Shown here: positions 25,863 through 34,413 of the stretch, piece after piece
How the letters are laid out: each line of letters begins with the position of its first letter
Position numbering within the stretch: position 1 is the first letter of the stretch
DNA from: an uncultured Parabacteroides sp.
GTDB lineage: Bacteria > Bacteroidota > Bacteroidia > Bacteroidales > Tannerellaceae
Assembly: GCF_947855115.1 (NCBI RefSeq)
Contig: NZ_CANTZW010000024.1
Coordinates: 1-64,000, forward strand
Direction of reading: 5' to 3'
DNA: 64,000 nucleotides
Notes under the pieces: generated by a model
Told to the model about the DNA's origin: nothing
What the model saw: only the letters and a program-made list of their open reading frames with translations
Database searches by the model: none
Position numbers and translations under genes: made by a program

Positions 25863-28199
25863 TTATTCAACGCCCCAATTTGTATTCGGTTCGGGCCCCA
25901 TCTCCAACTCCAATACGCCACCTTTCATGATATCCGTATAATCCAGATAACATTTCGGATAATCCACCCCATTTAATTTAGCGGATTGGATATACGTATT
26001 TTCCGGGGTATTGTGGTTGGCTCGTATGGAAAATGCATTCCCCCCGCCAACTTGAATCTCGGTTTTCTCAAAAATAGGACTGGATATCTCATAACGAGTA
26101 TCACCCGGACAAACCGGATACAAACCGCACGCCGCCAAGACATACCATGCGGACATCTGACCTACATCCTCGTTCCCGACCAAGCCTTCCACCTTATTCT
26201 TATACGCCTTATCGCAAATGAAACGAGACCATTTCTGGGTTTTCCACGGCTGTCCCAAATGATTATACAAGAAAGGCACATGGTGAACCGGCTCGTTCGC
26301 ATGATTGTAATAAGCGTTCCACAGGAAATCCGTAGGGGTCTTGTCGAACATCGTATCCAGATCGGCGATCACACGCTCCGTTCCTCCCATCAGTTCCACC
26401 ATACCCGGAATATCATGAGGCACGAACCAGCCCTGTTGCAACTCGTTGCATTCCATACAACCGTACCACTCCTTCAGCTTACCCTCTTCCGGCCAAGCCT
26501 CGAACTGACCATTCGCTTCCCTCGGACGGAAACTATGTTTCTCCGCATCATACAAATTCCGGTAAGACTGAGCCAACTTCGCATAATAAGCCGCATCCTC
26601 CTGTTTCCCTAATGATTCCGCCAACCGAGACATACACCATTCCGTATACGCATACTCCAAGGTCTTGGAGATACTCTGCGGAGTTGGGGTATACCCCAAC
26701 TCCGCATTCCCGAACAGTTTCGAGGTTTTATCCGCATACCGATAAGCCTCTTCCATATCCAAGCTACAAATACCTTTCGCATAGGCATCCGCCAAGACCG
26801 ATATAGCCGGATTTCCTAACATACAGCCGCTATAGGCGTTCAACAACTCCCATCGCTCATAATACTCACGGCCACTCTCCTCGGCCATCGTTGTCAAAGA
26901 CTTCAACAAATCGTTCACCAATACCGGGTTAATAATCGTTTGCAAAGGCATCTGGCTACGGAACACGTCCCAACCGCTAAAGATCGTACGCTTCGTGAAC
27001 GTATCCGACTTATGCGCTTTTCCATCCGCGCCCATATATTGACCGTCCACATCGGTATAAACCCTCGGATCGATCATCGTATGATACAAGGAAGTATAGA
27101 AGATCACCTTTTGCTCATCCGTTCCACCGCTGACATCTATCTTAGACAAAGCCGTATCCCATAACGAACGGGCACGAGAACGCACCGCGTCAAAATCCCA
27201 ATCCTTGATCTCCGCTTTCAAGTTCTTTTCCGCACCCTCCAAGCTTACAAAGGAAATACCGGCCTTGAGAAGAACCTCCTCGTTCGCCTCGGTCTCAAAC
27301 TCCGTAAAGAACCCGAGGTGCTCACCCTCATACGATTTTGGTCTCTCCAAGATCTTCGCGTTCGCGGTCAATGTCTGGAAAGCCGGGCTCTCCACAAATT
27401 CCCGATGACGATCCTGTCCTTCCGGGATATCCACGCTCCATACACCATACTCCTTTAGCGGTTTGGAGAACTGCGCATAAAAATACACGGTGTACCGGGA
27501 AGAACCTTCACCATTCCCCCATCCACCGCCTTCCGGCGTACATTCCATGCGTCCGGCGATCGTATGGTCATCTATCACTTGAACCGCCTGATACGTAGAA
27601 GTACCTCCCACACGGCGGGCTAAATCCAACTGGATGCGAGACTGTTTATTCTCGGGGAAAACGAATCGCAGCATACCGCTATGAGGAGCCGCCGTCGCTT
27701 CCGCTTGTATCTGGTAATCGCTCAGCAATACCTTATAATATCCAGCCTCAGCCTCTTCGGAAGATTTATCATATCGGGAACGATACCCGGCTACGCCCCC
27801 CTCCTTACCGGAGTTCGTGCGCAGGTCGCCCACGGTAGGCATTACCAATAAATTACCCAGATCGCCATACCAGCCGATACCACTCATCTGTGTAAAGGCG
27901 AATCCCTCGATCGTCTCGTGCTCGTAACTATATCCGGAACCATTATCGCCCCCCGTAATCGTATTCGGACTTACCTGTACCATACCGAAAGGGGTAGTCG
28001 CACCGGGGAAGGTCTTCCCCAAGCCATGATAAGCGCCGGCGGCCTCAGTATTCGTACTCGCCCCGATAAAGGGGTTTACATAGTCGGAGAAATGCACCTC
28101 CTCGATTGTCCGTGTCGGACCGGAACAAGCAGTTCCCACCAATACGAGCGATAACGCCGCAGTCGTTACCCATCTCAAATTTCTTTCTAGCTGTATCAT
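25863..28199 (-). CDS. GH92 family alpha-mannosidase, lipoprotein form
   Basis: 778 aa. The signal ends LVGTAC, so Cys25 is lipidated and the enzyme is membrane-anchored, unlike its soluble neighbour. Visible GH92 signatures: DYVNPFIGASTNTEAAGAYH near the N-terminus, FSGWDVFRSQMPLQ, HHVPFLYNHLGQPWKTQKW and GNEDVGQMSAWYVLAACGLYPVCPG. It is an exo-alpha-mannosidase by family. The start codon overlaps the stop of the upstream SGNH hydrolase gene (ATGA), so the two are translationally coupled. Confidence 0.94.
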   Translation of the reverse strand: MIQLERNLRWVTTAALSLVLVGTACSGPTRTIEEVHFSDYVNPFIGASTNTEAAGAYHGLGKTFPGATTPFGMVQVSPNTITGGDNGSGYSYEHETIEGFAFTQMSGIGWYGDLGNLLVMPTVGDLRTNSGKEGGVAGYRSRYDKSSEEAEAGYYKVLLSDYQIQAEATAAPHSGMLRFVFPENKQSRIQLDLARRVGGTSTYQAVQVIDDHTIAGRMECTPEGGGWGNGEGSSRYTVYFYAQFSKPLKEYGVWSVDIPEGQDRHREFVESPAFQTLTANAKILERPKSYEGEHLGFFTEFETEANEEVLLKAGISFVSLEGAEKNLKAEIKDWDFDAVRSRARSLWDTALSKIDVSGGTDEQKVIFYTSLYHTMIDPRVYTDVDGQYMGADGKAHKSDTFTKRTIFSGWDVFRSQMPLQTIINPVLVNDLLKSLTTMAEESGREYYERWELLNAYSGCMLGNPAISVLADAYAKGICSLDMEEAYRYADKTSKLFGNAELGYTPTPQSISKTLEYAYTEWCMSRLAESLGKQEDAAYYAKLAQSYRNLYDAEKHSFRPREANGQFEAWPEEGKLKEWYGCMECNELQQGWFVPHDIPGMVELMGGTERVIADLDTMFDKTPTDFLWNAYYNHANEPVHHVPFLYNHLGQPWKTQKWSRFICDKAYKNKVEGLVGNEDVGQMSAWYVLAACGLYPVCPGDTRYEISSPIFEKTEIQVGGGNAFSIRANHNTPENTYIQSAKLNGVDYPKCYLDYTDIMKGGVLELEMGPEPNTNWGVE

Positions 28200-29590
28200 C
28201 TTTTTATAAGTTCTATTCTACGTACCTTCGGCTGGGCGACCTGATACATACGATCCACCAACATATCGATTTGTTGGTTCCAAGCCTCCCGTATCTCCGG
28301 ATACATCATCTTGGAATAGTTATCCAGATGGCCGGCCAAGAAGATATTCGTATGAAGATTCGCCCTTAGCGTATCCATAGCGGCGATATTATCCTGAAAT
28401 AACATACCTTTCCGCTTCAAGATATAAAATTCTGTCCACGCATATTCCCGGAAACGCTTCTCGATATTCCAACGTTCCTCATTCAAATGCATGACCCGAA
28501 CGGCCTGCTGATATTGCGGTGTGTTCGTTAACGTCGCTAAGTTAATACCTTTTGCCAAATCCTCGGCCGAAAACGTAGAAATTGAATCCCCATCTATCTC
28601 CAGCCTATAGGAACCACTCAATCCATCCACCCGCAATACCTCTTGGTTTATATCCTCCATAATCGGAGCGTACAAGGTCGCCTCGTATTGCGTATGCTTT
28701 TTCTCCCAACCCCGGGGGATCGTGTCCATCGGATAAGGCAAGGACTTCGCCAAATAGGTAAAAGAGACCGTACCCTTGTCCGATACTTTCAACTCGTTCA
28801 CGAAACAATTCTCGTTCGCCAGTAACACACGCCGGGAAGCATCTATATCGACTTTCGCGACCGGCTTACCTGCTAATCCCTGAGATTTCAAGAAGAAATA
28901 TGCCATTAACATATTACCGTGGTTATCCGGATGGATCCGATCACCTTGCGTCAAGGTAAACCGCGGGTCTTTCGCTTGCTGCACCCTGTTCACTTCCAAG
29001 ATCGGATTATGGAAATCCACGAACGCCCAATCGTTCTTCACGGCTGCCTCTTTCTGCAAGCCGATGATTTTCTGGATCGTAGCGTTCTTTCCGGGGAAAG
29101 GCTTATTTTTCTCATTTTGCCAAGTCTCGTCGTACGGCGTACCTCCGATCATGATCACCCTTGTATCTTTGTGAGATTTCATGATTCGCTGCATCGCTTG
29201 AAAGGTCGTATCTACCCGATACATTTGCCGCTCTACGAATGCCGCGGGATTATCGCCGTTATATTCGAAATAGCCGCTATCGTTCATACCGAAAGTAGCC
29301 GTAACCACCGTCGGATTCTTACCATATACATCTTCCTCGATCCGTTCCAACATATCCCAAGAACTGTCGCCACCGGTACCGGCGCTATACATCCGCATCC
29401 GCATATCCGGGAAATGAGTGATATAGTACAGCCATATATAAGAATGATAATGTCCACCCTCTGTTATGCTATTACCTAAAAAAACAACCCGGTCACCCCT
29501 TTGGAAAGGGGAAGGAGCTTTCTGCGCATTGCCACCTATAAATACAGAAAGCATACACGCCAAGCTAAAAAGCCATCGATTGGTTCTCAT
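28196..29590 (-). CDS. Exported SGNH/GDSL hydrolase
   Basis: 464 aa, signal peptide ending GGNAQ. The SGNH blocks are clear: GNSITEGG (39-46, nucleophile Ser41), the GxND block as GMNDSGYF, and the catalytic DxxH region as GDRIHPDNHGN. It is predicted to be a carbohydrate esterase or arylesterase acting in the periplasm. The C-terminal 200 residues extend beyond the hydrolase core. Their role is unknown, though such extensions often carry beta domains. It overlaps the following GH92 gene by 4 bases and follows GH130 by 20 bases. Confidence 0.9.
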   Translation of the reverse strand: MRTNRWLFSLACMLSVFIGGNAQKAPSPFQRGDRVVFLGNSITEGGHYHSYIWLYYITHFPDMRMRMYSAGTGGDSSWDMLERIEEDVYGKNPTVVTATFGMNDSGYFEYNGDNPAAFVERQMYRVDTTFQAMQRIMKSHKDTRVIMIGGTPYDETWQNEKNKPFPGKNATIQKIIGLQKEAAVKNDWAFVDFHNPILEVNRVQQAKDPRFTLTQGDRIHPDNHGNMLMAYFFLKSQGLAGKPVAKVDIDASRRVLLANENCFVNELKVSDKGTVSFTYLAKSLPYPMDTIPRGWEKKHTQYEATLYAPIMEDINQEVLRVDGLSGSYRLEIDGDSISTFSAEDLAKGINLATLTNTPQYQQAVRVMHLNEERWNIEKRFREYAWTEFYILKRKGMLFQDNIAAMDTLRANLHTNIFLAGHLDNYSKMMYPEIREAWNQQIDMLVDRMYQVAQPKVRRIELIKR

Positions 29591-29610
29591 CTTATCTACT
29601 CCTTTGGCTC

Positions 29611-30771
29611 TTAAAAGTTCAATTGTTTATCCGATACGGCTACCGCTACGAATGAATCGGCACAGCCATAATACAGATACCATTTATTCCGGTAATAGAC
29701 CAAACCTTCTACGAAAACCGTACCCGCGGGGTATTGGCCGCTTTTCTCAAAATCATCCGTCGGCTGCAAGAAAGGTTTATCCAGACGACCGATCAGTTTC
29801 GTCGGGTTATTTACATCGAACAAAGCTTGTCCGGCACAATAAGAGTTCGCCGGATAAGCGGTGTCTCCTTTTTCTCCCGGCTCATTTTTACCGTTATACA
29901 ACAGAAGGATACCCTCTTTCGTCAAGATAGCGGGAGGTCCACATTCGGTCAACTGGCTATCAAAATAGCCAGAACGGGGAGAGAATAACTTGAGTAACTC
30001 ACCATTCTCGTCCAACAGAGGATTCCAATCGGTTAAATTATCGGAGGTAGCCGCATATACGTTCTTTTCTCCCCAGTACATGAAATACTTGCCATTCACT
30101 TTCGCGATAACTTGCTTATCGCCCTTTAAAGTCGTGACTAACGATGCGGATTTGGTCGCCTCATCCTTGAATTTACCATTATAAGCTTTTTCAAAAGCCG
30201 GACCGAACTTCGTCCAGTGTTTCAAATCCTTTGAGGTCGCCACCGCCAGACGAGGCACCTTGCGGTTCCATTGCGTATACAGCAAGACATACGTACCATC
30301 CTCGGTCATAGCGATACGGGGATCTTCCGTACCTCCGGGACATTCATTCTCCGCTTGATTATCTTTAGCCGGATAAAAAGCCGGCTCCGTATCCCTCTCG
30401 AAATGGATACCGTCTGTAGAGGTAGCATATCCCAAACGGGAAGTCCGGGAACCGATCCCCTGAGCGGAGTTATCTTCCGCACGGTACATCACCACGATCT
30501 TTCCATCGTAAATCGTAGCGGCCGGATTAAATGTGTCACTCTCTTCCCACGCTATGGAATCTTCCCGCATCGGGCAATAAAACTTGGTCGGCAACGGCCT
30601 GATCACCGGATTCACTCCTGCCGGACGCTCAAATCCGTCCAAGCACCAAGTTGTCTCCGATGTAGTTTCCGATACAGCTTCCTCTGTCTGATCTTTCTTC
30701 TGAGAGCCGCAAGCTACGGTCACTAATCCCAATAAACCGAAAGCAGAGGCTAATAATGTTTCTCTAATCAT
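29611..30771 (-). CDS. GH130 family beta-mannoside-acting lipoprotein
   Basis: 386 aa. Lipoprotein signal LVTVAC with Cys21. The five-bladed propeller signatures of GH130 are visible (FNPAATIYDGKIVVMYRAED, the GGTEDPRIA block at 147-154, and GPPAILTKEGILLLYNGKN). GH130 contains cytoplasmic beta-mannoside phosphorylases and a group of exported Bacteroides hydrolases acting on beta-1,2-mannosides of yeast mannan. The lipoprotein signal favours the hydrolase type, because the periplasm offers no phosphate-driven advantage. With two GH92 enzymes beside it, breakdown of a mannose-rich glycan is the sensible reading. Confidence 0.88.
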   Translation of the reverse strand: MIRETLLASAFGLLGLVTVACGSQKKDQTEEAVSETTSETTWCLDGFERPAGVNPVIRPLPTKFYCPMREDSIAWEESDTFNPAATIYDGKIVVMYRAEDNSAQGIGSRTSRLGYATSTDGIHFERDTEPAFYPAKDNQAENECPGGTEDPRIAMTEDGTYVLLYTQWNRKVPRLAVATSKDLKHWTKFGPAFEKAYNGKFKDEATKSASLVTTLKGDKQVIAKVNGKYFMYWGEKNVYAATSDNLTDWNPLLDENGELLKLFSPRSGYFDSQLTECGPPAILTKEGILLLYNGKNEPGEKGDTAYPANSYCAGQALFDVNNPTKLIGRLDKPFLQPTDDFEKSGQYPAGTVFVEGLVYYRNKWYLYYGCADSFVAVAVSDKQLNF

Positions 30772-30904
30772 GTTATTCGTAGTATTAAGTTATATTTATT
30801 TTAGCCTTTTATTCTATATACCCCTCAACAGGATAAAACACTTACGACATAATAATTTAAAAACAGCTATTAACATAAGTCAACAAAAGGGAATCATATG
30901 GTTC

Positions 30905-33568
30905 CTATTCCGCAGACAGCGATAGAGTGTGTTTTCCACTTTCCAGCAGGACCGAGCCCGCTGATATTTCTACATTATTTCCATCTAACACACAGCTCAA
31001 TACATTAAAGGGAACGATAAAAGTCGCCGTACTATTCGCAGGAATTTCCAGATCAAGCGAAAGCGATTGGTTCTCCACAGCCCAAGACACACGTGCCGTA
31101 CCGTAAGGAGTCTCTTTCGCCACTTTCGCCCACGTCACGCCATCCGGCATCTGAGGTTTGATGAAGAAATGCTTATAGCCCGGTTCATCCTCATCCGGCA
31201 AGATCCCTCCGATCGCCTGGCAAAACCAAGCACCGATACCATTGAAACAGTTATGAACCTTACTACGTTCCCCCGACCAATATTCCCAAGTCGTAGAGGC
31301 TCCTTGATCAATCATATATAGGTATCCCGGCTGCTCTCTCTTTTTCAGCATGGAATAGAGAAAATCGGCCTCTCCATTTTTTATCGCCCAATCGGTCAAG
31401 ATCGTAACCCCCACCAAACCGACGCCGATATGTCCTTTACAATGCTCCAGAGTCTCTCGATACAAACCTTCCTTTATCTCGGGCATATCCTGTTCGTCCG
31501 TCACGCCGACCAACATCGGATAAATCCGATCGATCTGGGAACCTGTAGCGTATTGTTTCTTCTCCGGATCGTAGAAAGTCTTCCGGATCAGCTCGTTCAA
31601 TCGCTTACGACGCTCTTTGTACTTAGCGGCATCCTCCGTTTTCCCCAGTACCATCGCAATCTTCTCCATCGTAGCGAGGCAATCGCTTATAAAGCAGTTA
31701 CTAACCAGATCTACCGACGACTGTGCCGTATAATCGACACCCGCCGGAGCCAACCAATCCCCTAAATACCACGCCCTATAATCAGTATCCGGCCAGCGTT
31801 TCAGCAATCCATCGACCGTATACGTATCCACATAACGCAACCAATGTTGCATAACCGGATAATATCGCTCGATCAGACGGCTATCCCCATAATTCAAATA
31901 AGTCTGCCACGATCCCGCGATAATAAAGCCACACCAGTACGGACCACCTCCCGCCGGGTATGGATTCGGTACGCAATGCGGCATACCTCCATCCTCACGG
32001 ATACAATCCTGCCACATCTGCATCCAGTTCATATACACGGAAGGCCCTTCATACAATGTCTGGAAACTCTTGCAAGAGGCATTTCCATCCCCACCGTACC
32101 CCATACGTTCATAATGCGGACAGTCTACGATATAACCGCTGAATGCCAAGTTTTTGAAAGTATACTTGATCATCGCATAGATAGCGTTCAAATCCGGATC
32201 TGAGCACTCGAAAGACGAGGCATCCTTATAATCCGTATGAATCAGATAACCGGTTACTTCCTCCGGAGCTTTCGCCAAACCGGATATCCTTATATATTGA
32301 AACGCATGGTGGTTAAATTTATTCCGGAATACCTCTCTGCCCTGTCCGGAACCAATATACCAATCCTCATACTGTCCGTTCTCCTCTTGTGGCTCGAAAT
32401 CTTCGTTTTCATTTAACCAATCCGTATATTCCATACGGACCCGATGACCTTCCGGCAATTTTGGAAAACGCACTTCAACCCAACCATTTAGCACCTTTCC
32501 CATATCTACGAGCCAAATACTATCCCCTATCTGCTTGATTTCTTTGGGACAGATAATTTCCTGTATTCGATTAGATTCACACATTTGGGGAGTTACCTCT
32601 ATCCCCGTAACCTCCACTTCCTGTACCGGCATCCAATCCTGTTTGTCAAGCGTAGCGGTTGTCAAATCCGGCAATGCCTTTCGCCCATCCACACACTCCC
32701 CTCCGAATTGATGGGGATACCAAGTACCGGTACCGGTCTCACTATACATACTTCCCCTGCCTTCCCAAGAGCCATCTGTAACAAGTAGCGTACTTACGGT
32801 ACCATTTGCTTGAATCTCGTCTAATTGCAGTTTAACTAACGGTCCATCATGAACGGCATTAAATGTAGCTTTCCTATACCAACCACGGCCCAACCAGACC
32901 AATAAATCGTTTGTCCCCAGTTTTACGTATGGCGTAAGATCGTATGTCACGGACAATGACCTTTTGTTTAATTGAGATACCGCAGGCGAGAGAACATCTT
33001 CCGACATCTTCTTCCCATTTAAATAAATCTCATGATACCCCAAAGAGTTTACATGAAGCAGTAATGTGGCATCACTGTCTCGAAGCTCGAATTTCTTCCT
33101 TAGCATCGGATTCTTCTCTTCCGGCATTCCTATATATTGCCCTTGCCATTCCGCTCTTGTCAGAAGCCCCACTCCAAAACGGTTCACCGGGCTCCACTCC
33201 GAGGCATCCCCTTTATCGTCCCATATCCGAACCTTCCAATAAGCCAACATACGAGAACGAAGCTCCTTTCCCTGATAAGGAACCATCACGGAAGCGGAGG
33301 ATTTTATTTTACCGGAATTCCACAAATCGGCTTTATCTTGAACCAACAGGGTACTATCCGAGGCCACTTGTATCTCAAAATAAGTTTGTCGCACGGCTTG
33401 TCTGTCCACCTCTATCTTCCAGCTAAAATGAGGATGGGTATTATCAATAGCTATTGGATTTTCCAGATTCTCACAGCGAAGATCTTTTAATATGATTTTC
33501 CTCCCCGATTCACAACTCGACATAAATAACAATAAGGTTACAAAAAAGTAGATTAATAGACTTTTCAT
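30905..33568 (-). CDS. GH78 alpha-L-rhamnosidase, lipoprotein
   Basis: About 887 aa from the ATG at 33568, which places a lipoprotein signal (LLLFMSSC) directly at the N-terminus; the earlier ATG at 33592 only adds eight residues. The domain order is that of bacterial GH78: N-terminal Ig-like part (NPIAIDNTHPHFSWKIE), a lectin-like alpha_L_rhamnosid_N part (YHEIYLNGKKMSEDVLSPA), the (alpha/alpha)6 catalytic domain with DCPHYERMGYGGD near residue 480, and a C-terminal beta domain. It releases terminal rhamnose from pectin- or plant-type glycans. A rhamnosidase at the head of a mannosidase run is unusual. The 133-base gap to GH130 leaves room for a separate promoter there. Confidence 0.93.
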   Translation of the reverse strand: MKSLLIYFFVTLLLFMSSCESGRKIILKDLRCENLENPIAIDNTHPHFSWKIEVDRQAVRQTYFEIQVASDSTLLVQDKADLWNSGKIKSSASVMVPYQGKELRSRMLAYWKVRIWDDKGDASEWSPVNRFGVGLLTRAEWQGQYIGMPEEKNPMLRKKFELRDSDATLLLHVNSLGYHEIYLNGKKMSEDVLSPAVSQLNKRSLSVTYDLTPYVKLGTNDLLVWLGRGWYRKATFNAVHDGPLVKLQLDEIQANGTVSTLLVTDGSWEGRGSMYSETGTGTWYPHQFGGECVDGRKALPDLTTATLDKQDWMPVQEVEVTGIEVTPQMCESNRIQEIICPKEIKQIGDSIWLVDMGKVLNGWVEVRFPKLPEGHRVRMEYTDWLNENEDFEPQEENGQYEDWYIGSGQGREVFRNKFNHHAFQYIRISGLAKAPEEVTGYLIHTDYKDASSFECSDPDLNAIYAMIKYTFKNLAFSGYIVDCPHYERMGYGGDGNASCKSFQTLYEGPSVYMNWMQMWQDCIREDGGMPHCVPNPYPAGGGPYWCGFIIAGSWQTYLNYGDSRLIERYYPVMQHWLRYVDTYTVDGLLKRWPDTDYRAWYLGDWLAPAGVDYTAQSSVDLVSNCFISDCLATMEKIAMVLGKTEDAAKYKERRKRLNELIRKTFYDPEKKQYATGSQIDRIYPMLVGVTDEQDMPEIKEGLYRETLEHCKGHIGVGLVGVTILTDWAIKNGEADFLYSMLKKREQPGYLYMIDQGASTTWEYWSGERSKVHNCFNGIGAWFCQAIGGILPDEDEPGYKHFFIKPQMPDGVTWAKVAKETPYGTARVSWAVENQSLSLDLEIPANSTATFIVPFNVLSCVLDGNNVEISAGSVLLESGKHTLSLSAE

Positions 33569-33665
33569 GATAAATAGATTGAGATTCCGCATGAATATAC
33601 TCCCGAACGCTTAATTATACTTATATCCCCGATAAATATTAATATTTATTAAGTCACTCACCATA

Positions 33666-33945
33666 TCACGATCCATAATCACCTTTCACGATACCGCTTA
33701 CAGTAACAACGACATTACTATTAATAGTAACGATCGTATAACGTCCATTCGCATCCGATGTTACTACCCTCGGTTACGGTCATAGATCCTAAAGCGGTAA
33801 TTGTAGCACCCTCTACAACCGGTAAGGTCACAGTATATGTGACCAGGGTTGGTTTTGGTTCAGGTTCGGAAATATGGAATCCATTTGCCGTGATAACCAA
33901 TGTGCCAGCGATCTTCTCCAGCGTAAATTTACCGGAAGAGCGATC
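33666..33945 (-). pseudogene. Remnant of a secreted adhesin C-terminal repeat domain
   Basis: In one minus-strand frame, starting directly after a stop codon, the sequence reads KFTLEKIAGTLVITANGF, then an EPEPKPT linker and YTVTLPVVEGATITALGS. The pattern then continues in another frame as TSDANGRYTIVTINSNVVVT and ends VKGDYGS-stop at 33666. These pieces resemble tandem beta domains at the ends of Bacteroidales cell-surface proteins. The frame switch near 33757, with the middle of the domain missing, indicates an internal deletion. There is no upstream start. Confidence 0.6.
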
Positions 33946-34338
33946 TTATAACGGATTGGAAAGACTACAGGAATCTTTACCCAAAAACAACGAATTATAC
34001 TGCCAATCAACGATATTTCAACTTCCGGTTCATTTTATATGGCTATATGGATATCGCAGTATAGCGGGAAGACGCACGTTCCGTGTGGAAATATTCGCCT
34101 TCAAAAGGCCGGAAAAGCAGGTAGGAACTGTATACGTTTTCCCCAGCCAAAAGACATTATAGCGCTATATGGATATAACGTAATATTCAAAACATGCTCT
34201 GCGGAAAACGGAGGGAGCGAGGCCGTAAGCCCGACAGGCTATTGCCACTCATGAGGAAGTATGGCGATACGCTCACCCTCCCTATGGTCTTCATGGGCGA
34301 ACGGATACAGCGAAGGAAAAATACGGCTTAGAGGAGAT

Positions 34339-34383
34339 AAAAAACTCCTTGGGGAAGCCTTTCTCGCGACTTACCCCAAGGAG
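34339..34383 (-). terminator. Intrinsic terminator of the fimbrial operon
   Basis: Read leftward, a perfect 10-bp stem CTCCTTGGGG / CCCCAAGGAG (34374-34383 and 34345-34354) is followed by a run of T residues (34339-34344). It lies 31 bases past the stop codon of the 1861-aa protein. Confidence 0.8.
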
Positions 34384-34413
34384 GAGAGTTTATTGCCATT
34401 TACAAAGAGTTCG

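Larger units (their letters stand above)
33593..34413. other. Intergenic region with adhesin remnant and terminator
   Basis: No intact gene. It contains a broken minus-strand adhesin tail (33666-33945) and the terminator of the fimbrial operon (34345-34383). Between 33950 and 34340 I see only short frames and a repeated CTATATGGATAT string (about 34041 and 34165). Confidence 0.5.
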
